42,916 nt of DNA, taken from NCBI GenBank assembly GCA_047618565.1, contig JBLHKW010000019.1, positions 1-42,916 of the forward strand, written 5' to 3'. The first letter of the stretch is position 1. The number at the start of each line of letters is the position of its first letter. Made by a program: the position numbers and the translations under genes. The notes under the pieces are model-generated. The model was not told where the DNA came from and did no database searches. It saw only the letters and a program-made list of their open reading frames with translations. Positions 1 through 9,394 of this stretch are shown piece after piece. Origin of the DNA: JBLHKW01 sp047618565. Its GTDB lineage: Bacteria; Planctomycetota; UBA1135; GCA-002686595.

Positions 1-2
1 TG

Positions 3-146
3 AGCAGCTCGATGGCCGAGCCCAAGCTTCAGCTCCAGATCGAAGGACTGACGATCGTCGGCGGAAATGTACGCCGCGACGGCTCCTTCGACGGCGTTTC
101 CAGTTGGCCCTCCAAGCTCTCCGAGCTGTGGGTCGTCCTCGAGTAG
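3..146 (+). CDS. 3' end of an unidentified gene (cut by window edge)
   Basis: Reading from base 3 gives 47 codons with no stop until TAG at 144-146. The peptide includes IEGLTIVGGNVRRDGSF and ends in SELWVVLE, a composition that looks like a folded protein and not like an antisense shadow. It runs toward uvrB and ends 60 bases before the uvrB stop, a normal convergent arrangement. The 5' part lies outside the window and I recognise no family. The call rests only on the open frame and its composition; it could still be a chance open frame. Confidence 0.45.
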   Translation, partial: SSSMAEPKLQLQIEGLTIVGGNVRRDGSFDGVSSWPSKLSELWVVLE

Positions 147-206
147 CCCACGGCGCTCGCCAGCGCTCCCCGGAGCCCACATGCAGGCGTCGCGGGAAGT
201 GTTGTG

Positions 207-2252
<2,046 letters not shown>

Positions 2253-2434
2253 GATGGAGTCTCCCGGTGGCCCCGGATGTTAGCCCCCGGTAGCCAATCC
2301 CCAAACATCGAAGCCGTGGGACATCCCGCGAGGGCCCCGCGGGAAGCGCCCGAGTTGCTGGACCGGGACCTGCCCGGTAACGTACGGCTCAGGCCCGACC
2401 CCGCTTCCCCACCCCTCATCCCGCATCCCGCGCC

Positions 2435-3643
2435 ATGCTGATCCACTGCCCCTCCTGCGACTTTGAAACGACCCTGCCCAGCAGCAAGGAGGGCGCCAAG
2501 CTGCGCTGCCCCGAGTGCTCGCGAGTGTTCGTCGCACGACCGCGCGCCACGGGCGGCCGCCGGTCCAGTTCCAGCTCCGGGGACAGCACCCGATACATGA
2601 TGATCGGGGGCGTCGTGGTCGTGGGCATCGCCCTGTTCATGATGTTCGGCCGCGGATCCGAGGACAGCACGGCGGCGCCGAAGAGGGCGCCCGTCGAGAC
2701 CGTCACCAAGCAGGTCGCCCAGGAGACCGACGGCAGCGGCTGGGATTCCGCAGCGGTGCAGTTCGCGCTGGAGATGCACACGGCGGCCTTCGGGCAGAAC
2801 GAGGCCCAGTTGCTGATCGCCGTGGACTGGGCCCGCGCCTGGGCCTTCACGCACCCCGACGAGGGCAGCTGGAGCGAGGTCGCGCGCACGCGCCAGACGG
2901 AGATCCAGGCGCAGGTGGTCGCGGACCTCACGCGCGGTTCCGCCAGCGAGCTGATCGCCAGGTGGGAGCCCTTCGACGGCTGGATCGAGACACAGGACAA
3001 CGAGGAGCATCTGGTGCGCGTGCGCGTCGCGCACCGCGAGGATGCGGAAGCTGCCAACCGACACGTGGAGTGGCGCCTGGTGAAGCTCGACGGGCGCTGG
3101 AAGGCCTATGGCTGGACGCGCTGGATCTCGGAGGAGGAGCAGAAGGCCATCGACCGCGGCGCCAGAGCAGCCGTCGAGGACGCCAAGCCCAAGGTCGTTC
3201 GCAAGACCCTGAGCGATGGCTCGAGGGTGATCGAGAGCACGGTTCGACGCATCCCTTACATGCCGGACACGACGGCCGAGCTGCGCGAGAAGATCGACGG
3301 CCTGGTGGCCGAGCTGACGGACATCGAGGCCGCGGGTAGGGTCCGCATCAAGGCCAAGGAAGGGCTGACGGAGATCGGCAAGCAGGCCATCCCTGCCCTG
3401 CTGACGGTCATCGCGGAGATCCCCCACACGGACATGGACTCGGGCATGAAGTTGCAGCAGGTCAACATGGCCCTGATGGACATCACCGGCCACTACACGA
3501 GCTTCAAACCGCACATCACCCTGGGGGCCACGGAGGAGCGCCAGGAGAGTGGCCTCAAGCAGTGGTTCGGGTGGTACGACCGCAAGTTCAATCGATTCAC
3601 GGAGGCCCCCGAGGTCCCCGATCCCCTGGCCGAGGACGAGTAG
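2435..3643 (+). CDS. Zinc-ribbon, single-TM protein (paralogue 1)
   Basis: A 402-residue protein of unknown function. A CxxC...CxxC zinc ribbon (C5, C8, C25, C28; CPSC and CPEC) opens the protein, followed by a Ser-rich linker and one membrane span at about residues 54-71. The rest is a soluble domain that should lie outside the cytoplasm if the ribbon is cytoplasmic. Its last ~110 residues contain a helical stretch (GLTEIGKQAIPALLTVI) that resembles a HEAT-like segment and has a counterpart in the next gene. The ATG at 2435 places the ribbon at the very N-terminus, as in MJ0042-type ribbons common in planctomycetes and myxobacteria. It is followed after 146 bases by its paralogue on the same strand. 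The family-level function is not known to me. The domain order is seen directly; membrane topology is inference. Confidence 0.85.
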   Translation: MLIHCPSCDFETTLPSSKEGAKLRCPECSRVFVARPRATGGRRSSSSSGDSTRYMMIGGVVVVGIALFMMFGRGSEDSTAAPKRAPVETVTKQVAQETDGSGWDSAAVQFALEMHTAAFGQNEAQLLIAVDWARAWAFTHPDEGSWSEVARTRQTEIQAQVVADLTRGSASELIARWEPFDGWIETQDNEEHLVRVRVAHREDAEAANRHVEWRLVKLDGRWKAYGWTRWISEEEQKAIDRGARAAVEDAKPKVVRKTLSDGSRVIESTVRRIPYMPDTTAELREKIDGLVAELTDIEAAGRVRIKAKEGLTEIGKQAIPALLTVIAEIPHTDMDSGMKLQQVNMALMDITGHYTSFKPHITLGATEERQESGLKQWFGWYDRKFNRFTEAPEVPDPLAEDE

Positions 3644-3753
3644 GGCCCCAAGGCGCCGCATGCGCGAAAAGACGGCCCCGAGTACCAAAAACTCCACACC
3701 AGTCCCCGGTCGAGAGTATGGTTTAGGGTGCTGATATCTGCTGCCAGGCCTCC

Positions 3754-3776
3754 AAGGCCGGTACGTATGGCCTTTT
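3754..3776 (+). terminator. Weak hairpin with T-run before paralogue 2
   Basis: AAGGCC (3754-3759) and GGCCTT (3769-3774) can form a 6-bp stem around a 9-base loop, followed by TT. It lies between the two zinc-ribbon genes and ends only 13 bases before the ATG at 3790. It could be a weak terminator, an attenuator, or chance. Confidence 0.25.
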
Positions 3777-3789
3777 GAAATCGATCCCA

Positions 3790-5766
3790 ATGGAATACCG
3801 CGTCGGAAAGTGCTCCTCCTGTGGGGTGCACTACAAGATCCCCACGAGTTTCACGGCCAGCCGTGCCAAGTGCCCTGAGTGCACCAAGGGCGCCGTCGAG
3901 ATCGAGGCCGATGTCCGCACGGATGCCCCGGACGCTGCGCAGCAGCCCGTCGCGGCCACAGATACGCCCGAGAGCAAGCCCAAACCGTCGACGCCTGCCG
4001 CCGAGGCGCCCAAAGCACCCGAAGTGGCCAAGGCACCGGAAACGCCGAAGGCACCCGAGCCGCCCAAGGTCACCAAGGCGCCGGAATTGCCGAAACCCAA
4101 GCCACAACCGGTCGTGGCGAAGAAGGTCGAGAAGCCGACACCGCGACCCGAGCTGGCCGAAACACCGGCGGCTGCGTCGCCGCCTCCCATGCCGAAAGCC
4201 GCGCCCGAGGCACCCGCCATGGCGAACAGCGCTGCCGGCAACCCGAACTGGACAGAGATCCGCCGCTCGGTAGATTCGGCAGGCGCATCTGCGCTGCCGA
4301 CCACGAAGCCCCTGGCTCCGACACCTGCGCCCAAACCGGCCGCAGCCAAAGAACAGCCGCAGGCCACGACCAGGCCCATCCCCAAGAGAGAGCAGCCGAA
4401 GGCCGCTCCCCCCACCCCCAAGCCGAAAGCGCCCGCGATGGCCAAGACACCCAAGCAGCCCGCGACCGATAAGGACGCGTGGGACGAGATCCCCATGAAG
4501 AACAAGCGACGCGAAGGTCCGACGATGAAGGAGAAGCTGATGGCACGCCGCGTGGCGGATGCCGAAGCTGCTCGCGGCGCGGAGGCTCCGAAGCCCGCGG
4601 CCGCCGCTCCCGAGGCGCGCAACGAGAAGCCCGCGCGCCGTGCGGCCGCCAAGGCGAGCGCTCCCAAGACCAGCCGCCGGGATGCTGCGAAGCCCGCGCG
4701 TGCCTCCGCGCGCAAGACCGACGAGGCCGATGGAGAAGAAGCCGAGCGCAAGCCGGCAGCACGCTCCGCCAGCAAGCGCGCCAGCGCCGGCGCCTCGCGC
4801 AAGCGAGCCAGCACGGGCTCGGCCAAGGGCGCCCGCAAGGGCTCCAAGGGCCGCGACAAGTCCAGTGATACCGACAACAAGCGTAGCCCGATACCGATGC
4901 TGGTCGGCGTCGTGGTCCTCGCGGGCGGCGGATTCGGAGCGTGGAAGTACCTCGGTGCGGGCGCCATCGAAGGCGGCGACGCGGACGTGGTCCAGGCGGC
5001 CGAGGGCAATCTCGTCGACGCCACCACGGGCAACGAAGATGCCGCAGCGGCGGGTACGACCGATGGCGTCGAGACCGCCAGCCTCGGCGCGGGCACGCCG
5101 AATCCGGCGGCGGACGCCACACCGGAAGCCGGCACCGGCGAAGCCACGGGCGACGCCCCCGTCGCAGACGCCAACCCGGGCAGCGCTTCGGCGACCGAGG
5201 GTGGCGCGGCGGGCGCCAAGCCAGACGGCACCACTCCGGACGCAGACGTCAAGAGTCCGGCGGTTACCTCCGGGAACGACCCGGCCAGCATCGACCTGAC
5301 CGGCTATGAGGACTTCGAGGCTCTACCCGGGACCTCCAGCGACGACTGGAACGAGATCCAGGAGCTCGCGAATACCTTCCTCGACCAGGAAGCGGGGGCG
5401 GCCGGCAAGCGCGCTGAGCGCGCACTCGTCGAGCACGGCAAGAAGGCCTTCCCGGCCATCGTCAACAAGCTGCGTGCGATCGACTTCTCCACGAAGACGG
5501 GCTACCGCGACGGTGACATCGCGCAGAAGTTGCTGATGACCATCGCGAACGGCAAGAACCTGGGCTGGAAGTACAGCACCGAGGACAAGGACGTCGTGTA
5601 CAACAAGAAGGTTGTGCGCCTCTGGATCCAGGTCTGGGAGCGCTCGGCGGAGAGCGACCAGTACTGGCTCGAGTTCACCGGCCTGGAGCCGGAAGAAGCA
5701 GAAGAGGACGCGTCGGGACTCGATGACGCAGCACTCGACGACCTCGACGACCTCGACGATATATAA
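3790..5766 (+). CDS. Zinc-ribbon, Ala/Pro/Lys-rich single-TM protein (paralogue 2)
   Basis: A 658-residue protein of unknown function. It begins with a zinc ribbon (C8, C11, C28, C31). A very long low-complexity stretch rich in Ala, Pro and Lys follows, becoming strongly basic before one membrane span near residues 367-386. An Ala/Gly/Asp-rich linker comes next, then a compact C-terminal domain (AERALVEHGKKAFPAIVNKL...) resembling the end of the preceding protein, and a very acidic tail of repeated DDLDD. The frame is open from a TTG at 3775, but ATG 3790 is the better start because the ribbon follows it immediately. No strong ribosome-binding site is visible for either start. The basic cytoplasmic linker could contact nucleic acid or a protein surface; that is inference. 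The gene is closed by the terminator at 5835-5876. Confidence 0.85.
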   Translation: MEYRVGKCSSCGVHYKIPTSFTASRAKCPECTKGAVEIEADVRTDAPDAAQQPVAATDTPESKPKPSTPAAEAPKAPEVAKAPETPKAPEPPKVTKAPELPKPKPQPVVAKKVEKPTPRPELAETPAAASPPPMPKAAPEAPAMANSAAGNPNWTEIRRSVDSAGASALPTTKPLAPTPAPKPAAAKEQPQATTRPIPKREQPKAAPPTPKPKAPAMAKTPKQPATDKDAWDEIPMKNKRREGPTMKEKLMARRVADAEAARGAEAPKPAAAAPEARNEKPARRAAAKASAPKTSRRDAAKPARASARKTDEADGEEAERKPAARSASKRASAGASRKRASTGSAKGARKGSKGRDKSSDTDNKRSPIPMLVGVVVLAGGGFGAWKYLGAGAIEGGDADVVQAAEGNLVDATTGNEDAAAAGTTDGVETASLGAGTPNPAADATPEAGTGEATGDAPVADANPGSASATEGGAAGAKPDGTTPDADVKSPAVTSGNDPASIDLTGYEDFEALPGTSSDDWNEIQELANTFLDQEAGAAGKRAERALVEHGKKAFPAIVNKLRAIDFSTKTGYRDGDIAQKLLMTIANGKNLGWKYSTEDKDVVYNKKVVRLWIQVWERSAESDQYWLEFTGLEPEEAEEDASGLDDAALDDLDDLDDI

Positions 5767-5834
5767 TTCACCAGCGCGCGGGGCGAGCCCCCGCACAGCG
5801 CAGCAAGAAGACCAAGGGCCGTCCCCAAGACGGT

Positions 5835-5876
5835 GCCCCGTTCCGACGCCCCCGTCGGAACGGGGCCTTTTCTTTT
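5835..5876 (+). terminator. Strong intrinsic terminator
   Basis: A perfect 14-bp stem (5835-5848 with 5853-5866) around a CCCC loop is followed by CTTTTCTTTT. It lies 69 bases after the stop of the second zinc-ribbon gene and is the clearest rho-independent terminator in the window. It also isolates the zinc-ribbon pair from the decayed region to the right. Confidence 0.93.
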
Positions 5877-5949
5877 AGAGCTGATCTACTGACCCGCGCG
5901 GCGGATTCCCCGAGCGCGTGGGCCCCGGCGGGATCGCCCATCTGCGACA

Positions 5950-6159
5950 TCAAACTGCCAGACTCGCTCGGGCTTCGTTGAGACCTGGGTGATCCAGGCC
6001 GTTGGTGCTCAGGACCTGGGGCAGCGACTCGCTCATCCGTTGTGCTGCCACCGCCAGCTTGCCTTCGCTCGCGCGACGCGTGGCCTCGCCGAGCGCATCT
6101 CGCGCGACCTTCTCTGCTGCGCGCCTGACGTCTGTCTCGGGAGCGGCGATCAGATGCAA
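5950..6159 (-). pseudogene. Open fragment of unknown origin, possibly part of the same decayed locus
   Basis: This stretch encodes a coherent helix-rich peptide (LHLIAAPETDVRRAAEKVAR at its start, ending GLNEARASLAV) with no start other than TTG and no ribosome-binding site. It sits directly downstream of the VOC-like remnant but in a different frame, and I see no recognisable VOC continuation in it. It may be the 3' half of a gene joined by deletion, or an unrelated small gene. Function is not recognised. Confidence 0.3.
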
Positions 6160-6181
6160 AGTGAATGCGTGGGCCTTGGGG

Positions 6182-6404
6182 AATGTGCGGCATCCATTGG
6201 ATGCGGGATACGAGAATATTCCGCGATGCGCGCGCCCAAGCCAATGATCGGCTGGTCGAGGTCATTCATCAGATCGTCACGCCAGAGCGGTATCTCACCC
6301 GTGTTGAGTACACGTGAGTAGAAGCGCAACTCCCGTTCGTGTTCGGGAACGGCGATGTCGGCGCTGACGACTCCGACGACGCCCGGGAGAAGCGTGTCAC
6401 TCAT
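6182..6404 (-). pseudogene. VOC (glyoxalase/bleomycin-resistance-like) remnant, frameshifted
   Basis: ATG at 6404 opens a frame whose first 60 residues look like the N-terminal half of a VOC-superfamily domain (VPEHERELRFYSRVL, then QPIIGLGAR). After EYS the expected continuation QWMPHI is found only in the next frame (top strand about 6182-6200), so one base has been gained or lost. Past QWMPHI the family resemblance stops in all frames. VOC proteins are small metal-binding dioxygenases, isomerases or resistance proteins. Here only a fragment remains and no function is expected. The frame change is seen directly; the family call is from remembered motif patterns. Confidence 0.55.
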
Positions 6405-6528
6405 GGGTGCTATGTCCAGTTGGGTGAAGGATCAGTTCAATGGGCATCGTGGCCACAGCGTCCTCCCCGGCGCCACGTGAGGGGGAATGTTGTATCAGTC
6501 ACATCCCACCCGCTCTGTACCCGGCGGG

Positions 6529-6534
6529 TATAAT
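6529..6534 (+). promoter_or_regulatory. Consensus -10 hexamer upstream of the sulfatase
   Basis: TATAAT matches the sigma-70-type -10 box exactly, which is rare in this G+C-rich sequence. No good -35 hexamer is seen 16-18 bases upstream. Transcription from it would begin about 6541, only a few bases before ATG 6545, so a message from here would be nearly leaderless. Confidence 0.45.
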
Positions 6535-6642
6535 ATAAGGGACCATGGACCGTCGCACCGCAACGCCCTTTGCTGCACTCGTTCTCTCAGTCCCGGTTTC
6601 GGTCCTGGACGGAGACGGGCAGGTTGGCCGCGAAACAGGCAT

Positions 6643-8184
6643 GTGGTTAGCGCAGCGGCGCCGAACATCCTGCTGATCGTGGCCGACGACCTCGGAACGG
6701 ACTTCCTGCGAAGCTACGAGCCGTACTACCCGGACCTTCCCACAGATCCTCCGCCGCCGCCGACGCCGGCACTCGATTGGCTGGCCGACGAAGGACTCCT
6801 GTTCACGGACTGCTGGACATCGCCCTCCTGCACACCGTCCCGGGCACAGATCATGACTGGCCGCTACTCCCACCGAACAGGTATGGGCGCCCTCGTGCTA
6901 GCCCAGGGATCAGCGACCGGACTGCAGCAATCCGAGATCACCCTACCCCAGATCCTGCGCAAACAGATGCCTGCGTACGCGAACGCGGCGGTAGGCAAGT
7001 GGCACCTGGGCCCATCGAATCAGCCGGAGGACTGGGGCCATGCACTCGGGAGGCCCGCATCGACTGATGGTGCGTGGTTCGACCTCTGGGCGGGCTCGCT
7101 CTACAACCTGCAGACGGGCCCAGGGTCCGGCTACAACCGCTGGCAGAAAACCTTCGCCACATCGATCGATCCGCAGCTCGATGAATGCGGTCAGGACGCG
7201 CGCATGCCTTGCCAGATTCTGCTCGACGAGAACACGACGGTCACTCCTTCACCCGGCGAGTACGCCACGGTGGACACGATCGACGATGCGATCGCCCTTA
7301 TCGGAACGCTGCCCGAACCCTGGTTCCTGTACGTCGCCTTCAATGCTCCGCACCGGCCGGCAAACGAGCCCGCGGCACCACCGTACCTCAGCAGTTGTCT
7401 CGGATTCACCACGGATCCGACCTGCGACTTCGACGGCGATTTCAAGGTCGAGGCGCGCTGCATGGTGCAGTGGATGGACAACGAGATCGGCCGCCTCTTG
7501 TGCGACCTCGACGCCGAGGGGTTGACGGATCGCAGCGTGGTCTTCTTTATCGGCGACAACGGAACTGCGGGCGACCGGTATCCGGATGGAACCACCGGCG
7601 TGATCTCCGGCGCCGTCGCCGCGCCGTTCGATCCAGATCACGGCAAGGGGACGCTCTTCCAGGGCGGCGTGAACGTGCCGATGATCGTCAAGGGCCCCGG
7701 TGTCGTACACGGAGTGTGTCATGAGCTGGTGAGCTCCACGGATCTACTCGCCACCTTTGCGGAGGTCGCCGGGTCGCCCAAGCCCAATCATCCGGCCGAG
7801 GACTCCGTGTCATTCGCGCCCTACTTGAGAGGCCGGCGCACGCCCCTTCGAGAGACAATGCTCGTGGAGAAGTTCGGTCCCAACTTCATCCCGACCGCAA
7901 ACCGGCCGCCGGCCAACTACCGGCCGACCCGACACCAGCGCGCGATCCGCGATGCGCAGTACAAGCTCATCCGCAACGAAGTCGAAGCCGCAGACGGCAG
8001 CATCCAGGTCGTGGAGAGTTTCTACAACTTGTACCGCCCGGTTGCAGGCGGAGCGCAGGTCGATCCGTTCGAGCAGGACGATCTACGAAGCCAGATCACA
8101 CCCGGTGGGTTCACGCCCATGGACCGCGCCTACGACCAGCTGCACGCGAACATGCAGGTCCTGTCGCCGTCGCTCTTTCGCTAG
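6643..8184 (+). CDS. Arylsulfatase-type sulfatase, Cys-type
   Basis: This is a formylglycine-dependent sulfate ester hydrolase. The signature CTPSR is present, with the cysteine codon at 6829-6831 being the residue converted to formylglycine. NILLIVADDLG supplies the N-terminal metal-binding aspartates, GKWHLG is the second family signature, and FNAPHRP and GDNGTAGD complete the active site. The homologous part begins right after GTG 6643. The frame is open from ATG 6487, but residues upstream of 6643 do not resemble the family. A signal-peptide-like start (ATG 6545, MDRRTATPFAALVLSVPVSV) lies in the neighbouring frame and runs to a stop shortly after 6643, so a frameshift has probably separated the export signal from the enzyme. 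No sulfatase maturation enzyme is in the window. Substrate is unknown; sulfated polysaccharides are typical for planctomycetes. Confidence 0.88.
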   Translation: MVSAAAPNILLIVADDLGTDFLRSYEPYYPDLPTDPPPPPTPALDWLADEGLLFTDCWTSPSCTPSRAQIMTGRYSHRTGMGALVLAQGSATGLQQSEITLPQILRKQMPAYANAAVGKWHLGPSNQPEDWGHALGRPASTDGAWFDLWAGSLYNLQTGPGSGYNRWQKTFATSIDPQLDECGQDARMPCQILLDENTTVTPSPGEYATVDTIDDAIALIGTLPEPWFLYVAFNAPHRPANEPAAPPYLSSCLGFTTDPTCDFDGDFKVEARCMVQWMDNEIGRLLCDLDAEGLTDRSVVFFIGDNGTAGDRYPDGTTGVISGAVAAPFDPDHGKGTLFQGGVNVPMIVKGPGVVHGVCHELVSSTDLLATFAEVAGSPKPNHPAEDSVSFAPYLRGRRTPLRETMLVEKFGPNFIPTANRPPANYRPTRHQRAIRDAQYKLIRNEVEAADGSIQVVESFYNLYRPVAGGAQVDPFEQDDLRSQITPGGFTPMDRAYDQLHANMQVLSPSLFR

Positions 8185-8211
8185 ATACCGAGCCCGCAGA
8201 ATCTCCTCCAC

Positions 8212-9237
8212 CTACACCGACACCGCACCATCCCCTCCATATTCGGCGGCCATCACTCGCGAGAGTCCCTCTTCGCACCGCCGCTCGTACTGGGGATCGC
8301 CGAGCAGCAGGCCTGGATGTTGGTGCAGGTGCCGCCATACCGTACTGGCTCCAACGCCGACACGTGTTGCGATCTCGTCGATCGTGCAACCGCTGACCTG
8401 ATGCAGCAGAGCGCAGGTCAGCGCCCGCCAACCGGGCTTGGCGCGTCGGCCGGGGCGCACGGACCAGTCCGGATCCTCGAGCTGGTGCTCGGTCACCACA
8501 GCGATCAGGACGTCGGGGTCGATGACTCCGGCGCCCACCATCGGGTCCCCGTCCGCGAGCCGGGCCTTGCGCCGCATCCAGGCTCTCACCCGGTCCGGGG
8601 CAGCCCCCACCAGGTCCACGAAGCTGCCCTCGACGTCGGCATGGCTAAAGCCGTTCCGCTCGAGCATCCATTGTCCCGAGCGCGAGAGAGGGTCGCCGAA
8701 GACGGAGCAGTAATCCGCCGGGTCGTAGACCGCATTCCTCAGCTCCTCGCGCACGGTTTGCTCGACCTCAGCGCGCGTCAACCATGGCGGTCCTGATTTT
8801 CGCGCGTAATGCCACGCGCTCCCGAGCCGATACGCGTCGGGACACAGCACAATCCCTGCCTTGACCGGATTGTGATCGATGTATCGAACCAGGGTGTGCC
8901 AGTAGGCCTCCGAGCAAACGAGCTTCGACAGGAAGCGTCCCCTCCACAGTGGCCCATCGCGACGCCGTCCTCGATTGAACCACCGAGCGTAGCGGTTCTG
9001 CATGAGCATCATCGCGCGTGCAAGTTCACCCTTCGGACTGCGCACGAGCATGTGAAAGTGCGTCCCCATCAGGCAATAGGCGTGAATCTCAATGAGTCCT
9101 CCCTCGACGACCCGCAGGAGACAGGCACGAAACTCCTCCGCGTCCCGCTCGTTCTCGATCACCATCCGCCGCGCAACCCCCCGGTTCATGACGTGATGCC
9201 ACGCGCCTGGGGAATCCCCCCGATGTCTATCCACCAT
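8212..9237 (-). CDS. REP-associated tyrosine transposase (RAYT, IS200-like Y1 family)
   Basis: A 341-residue single-strand DNA transposase/nuclease of the HUH family. It shows HHVMNRG near the N-terminus, the metal-binding THFHMLV (H60, H62), a catalytic tyrosine in LMQNRYARWFN (Y83), and the family signature RYIDHNPVKAG at about 119-128. The C-terminal extension ends in a helix-turn-helix (IDEIATRVGVGASTVWRHL), which in this family helps recognise the repeat. ATG 9237 is supported by a near-perfect ribosome-binding site. The gene appears intact. It faces the sulfatase with 27 bases between stops, and a 110-bp palindromic repeat lies 45 bases before its start, the arrangement known for RAYTs and the REP sequences they mobilise. 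It is not flanked by inverted repeats as a normal insertion sequence would be. Confidence 0.93.
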   Translation of the reverse strand: MVDRHRGDSPGAWHHVMNRGVARRMVIENERDAEEFRACLLRVVEGGLIEIHAYCLMGTHFHMLVRSPKGELARAMMLMQNRYARWFNRGRRRDGPLWRGRFLSKLVCSEAYWHTLVRYIDHNPVKAGIVLCPDAYRLGSAWHYARKSGPPWLTRAEVEQTVREELRNAVYDPADYCSVFGDPLSRSGQWMLERNGFSHADVEGSFVDLVGAAPDRVRAWMRRKARLADGDPMVGAGVIDPDVLIAVVTEHQLEDPDWSVRPGRRAKPGWRALTCALLHQVSGCTIDEIATRVGVGASTVWRHLHQHPGLLLGDPQYERRCEEGLSRVMAAEYGGDGAVSV

Positions 9238-9240
9238 GAC

Positions 9241-9248
9241 TTCCTCCT
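9241..9248 (-). promoter_or_regulatory. Strong ribosome-binding site of the RAYT gene
   Basis: Read on the minus strand the site is AGGAGGAA, three bases before the ATG at 9237. It fixes the transposase start and is one of the strongest Shine-Dalgarno sequences in the window. Confidence 0.75.
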
Positions 9249-9282
9249 ACGAGGAAGACTCGGGCGGGAGCTGGTGGTTGCG

Positions 9283-9392
9283 GCGGAGATACGGAGCCCG
9301 GGCAATCTCCACCACATGGCAGAGAGCTGCCTTATAGCTTGCTGGCCGGCTAGGGCCATGTGGTGGAGATTGCCCGGGCTCCGTATCTCCGC
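9283..9392. repeat. 110-bp palindromic REP/REPIN-like element, copy 1
   Basis: Two perfect 38-base inverted arms (9283-9320 and 9355-9392) enclose a 34-base loop. Each arm also contains the smaller palindrome GCCCGGGC flanked by GGAGAT and ATCTCC. The element lies between the RAYT start and the stop codon of the kinase to its right, 2 bases from that stop. A second copy, inverted, is at 14947-15056. Its position beside the RAYT suggests that the RAYT moves it. It may also act as a transcript-end hairpin for the kinase operon. Confidence 0.9.
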
Positions 9393-9394
9393 GT

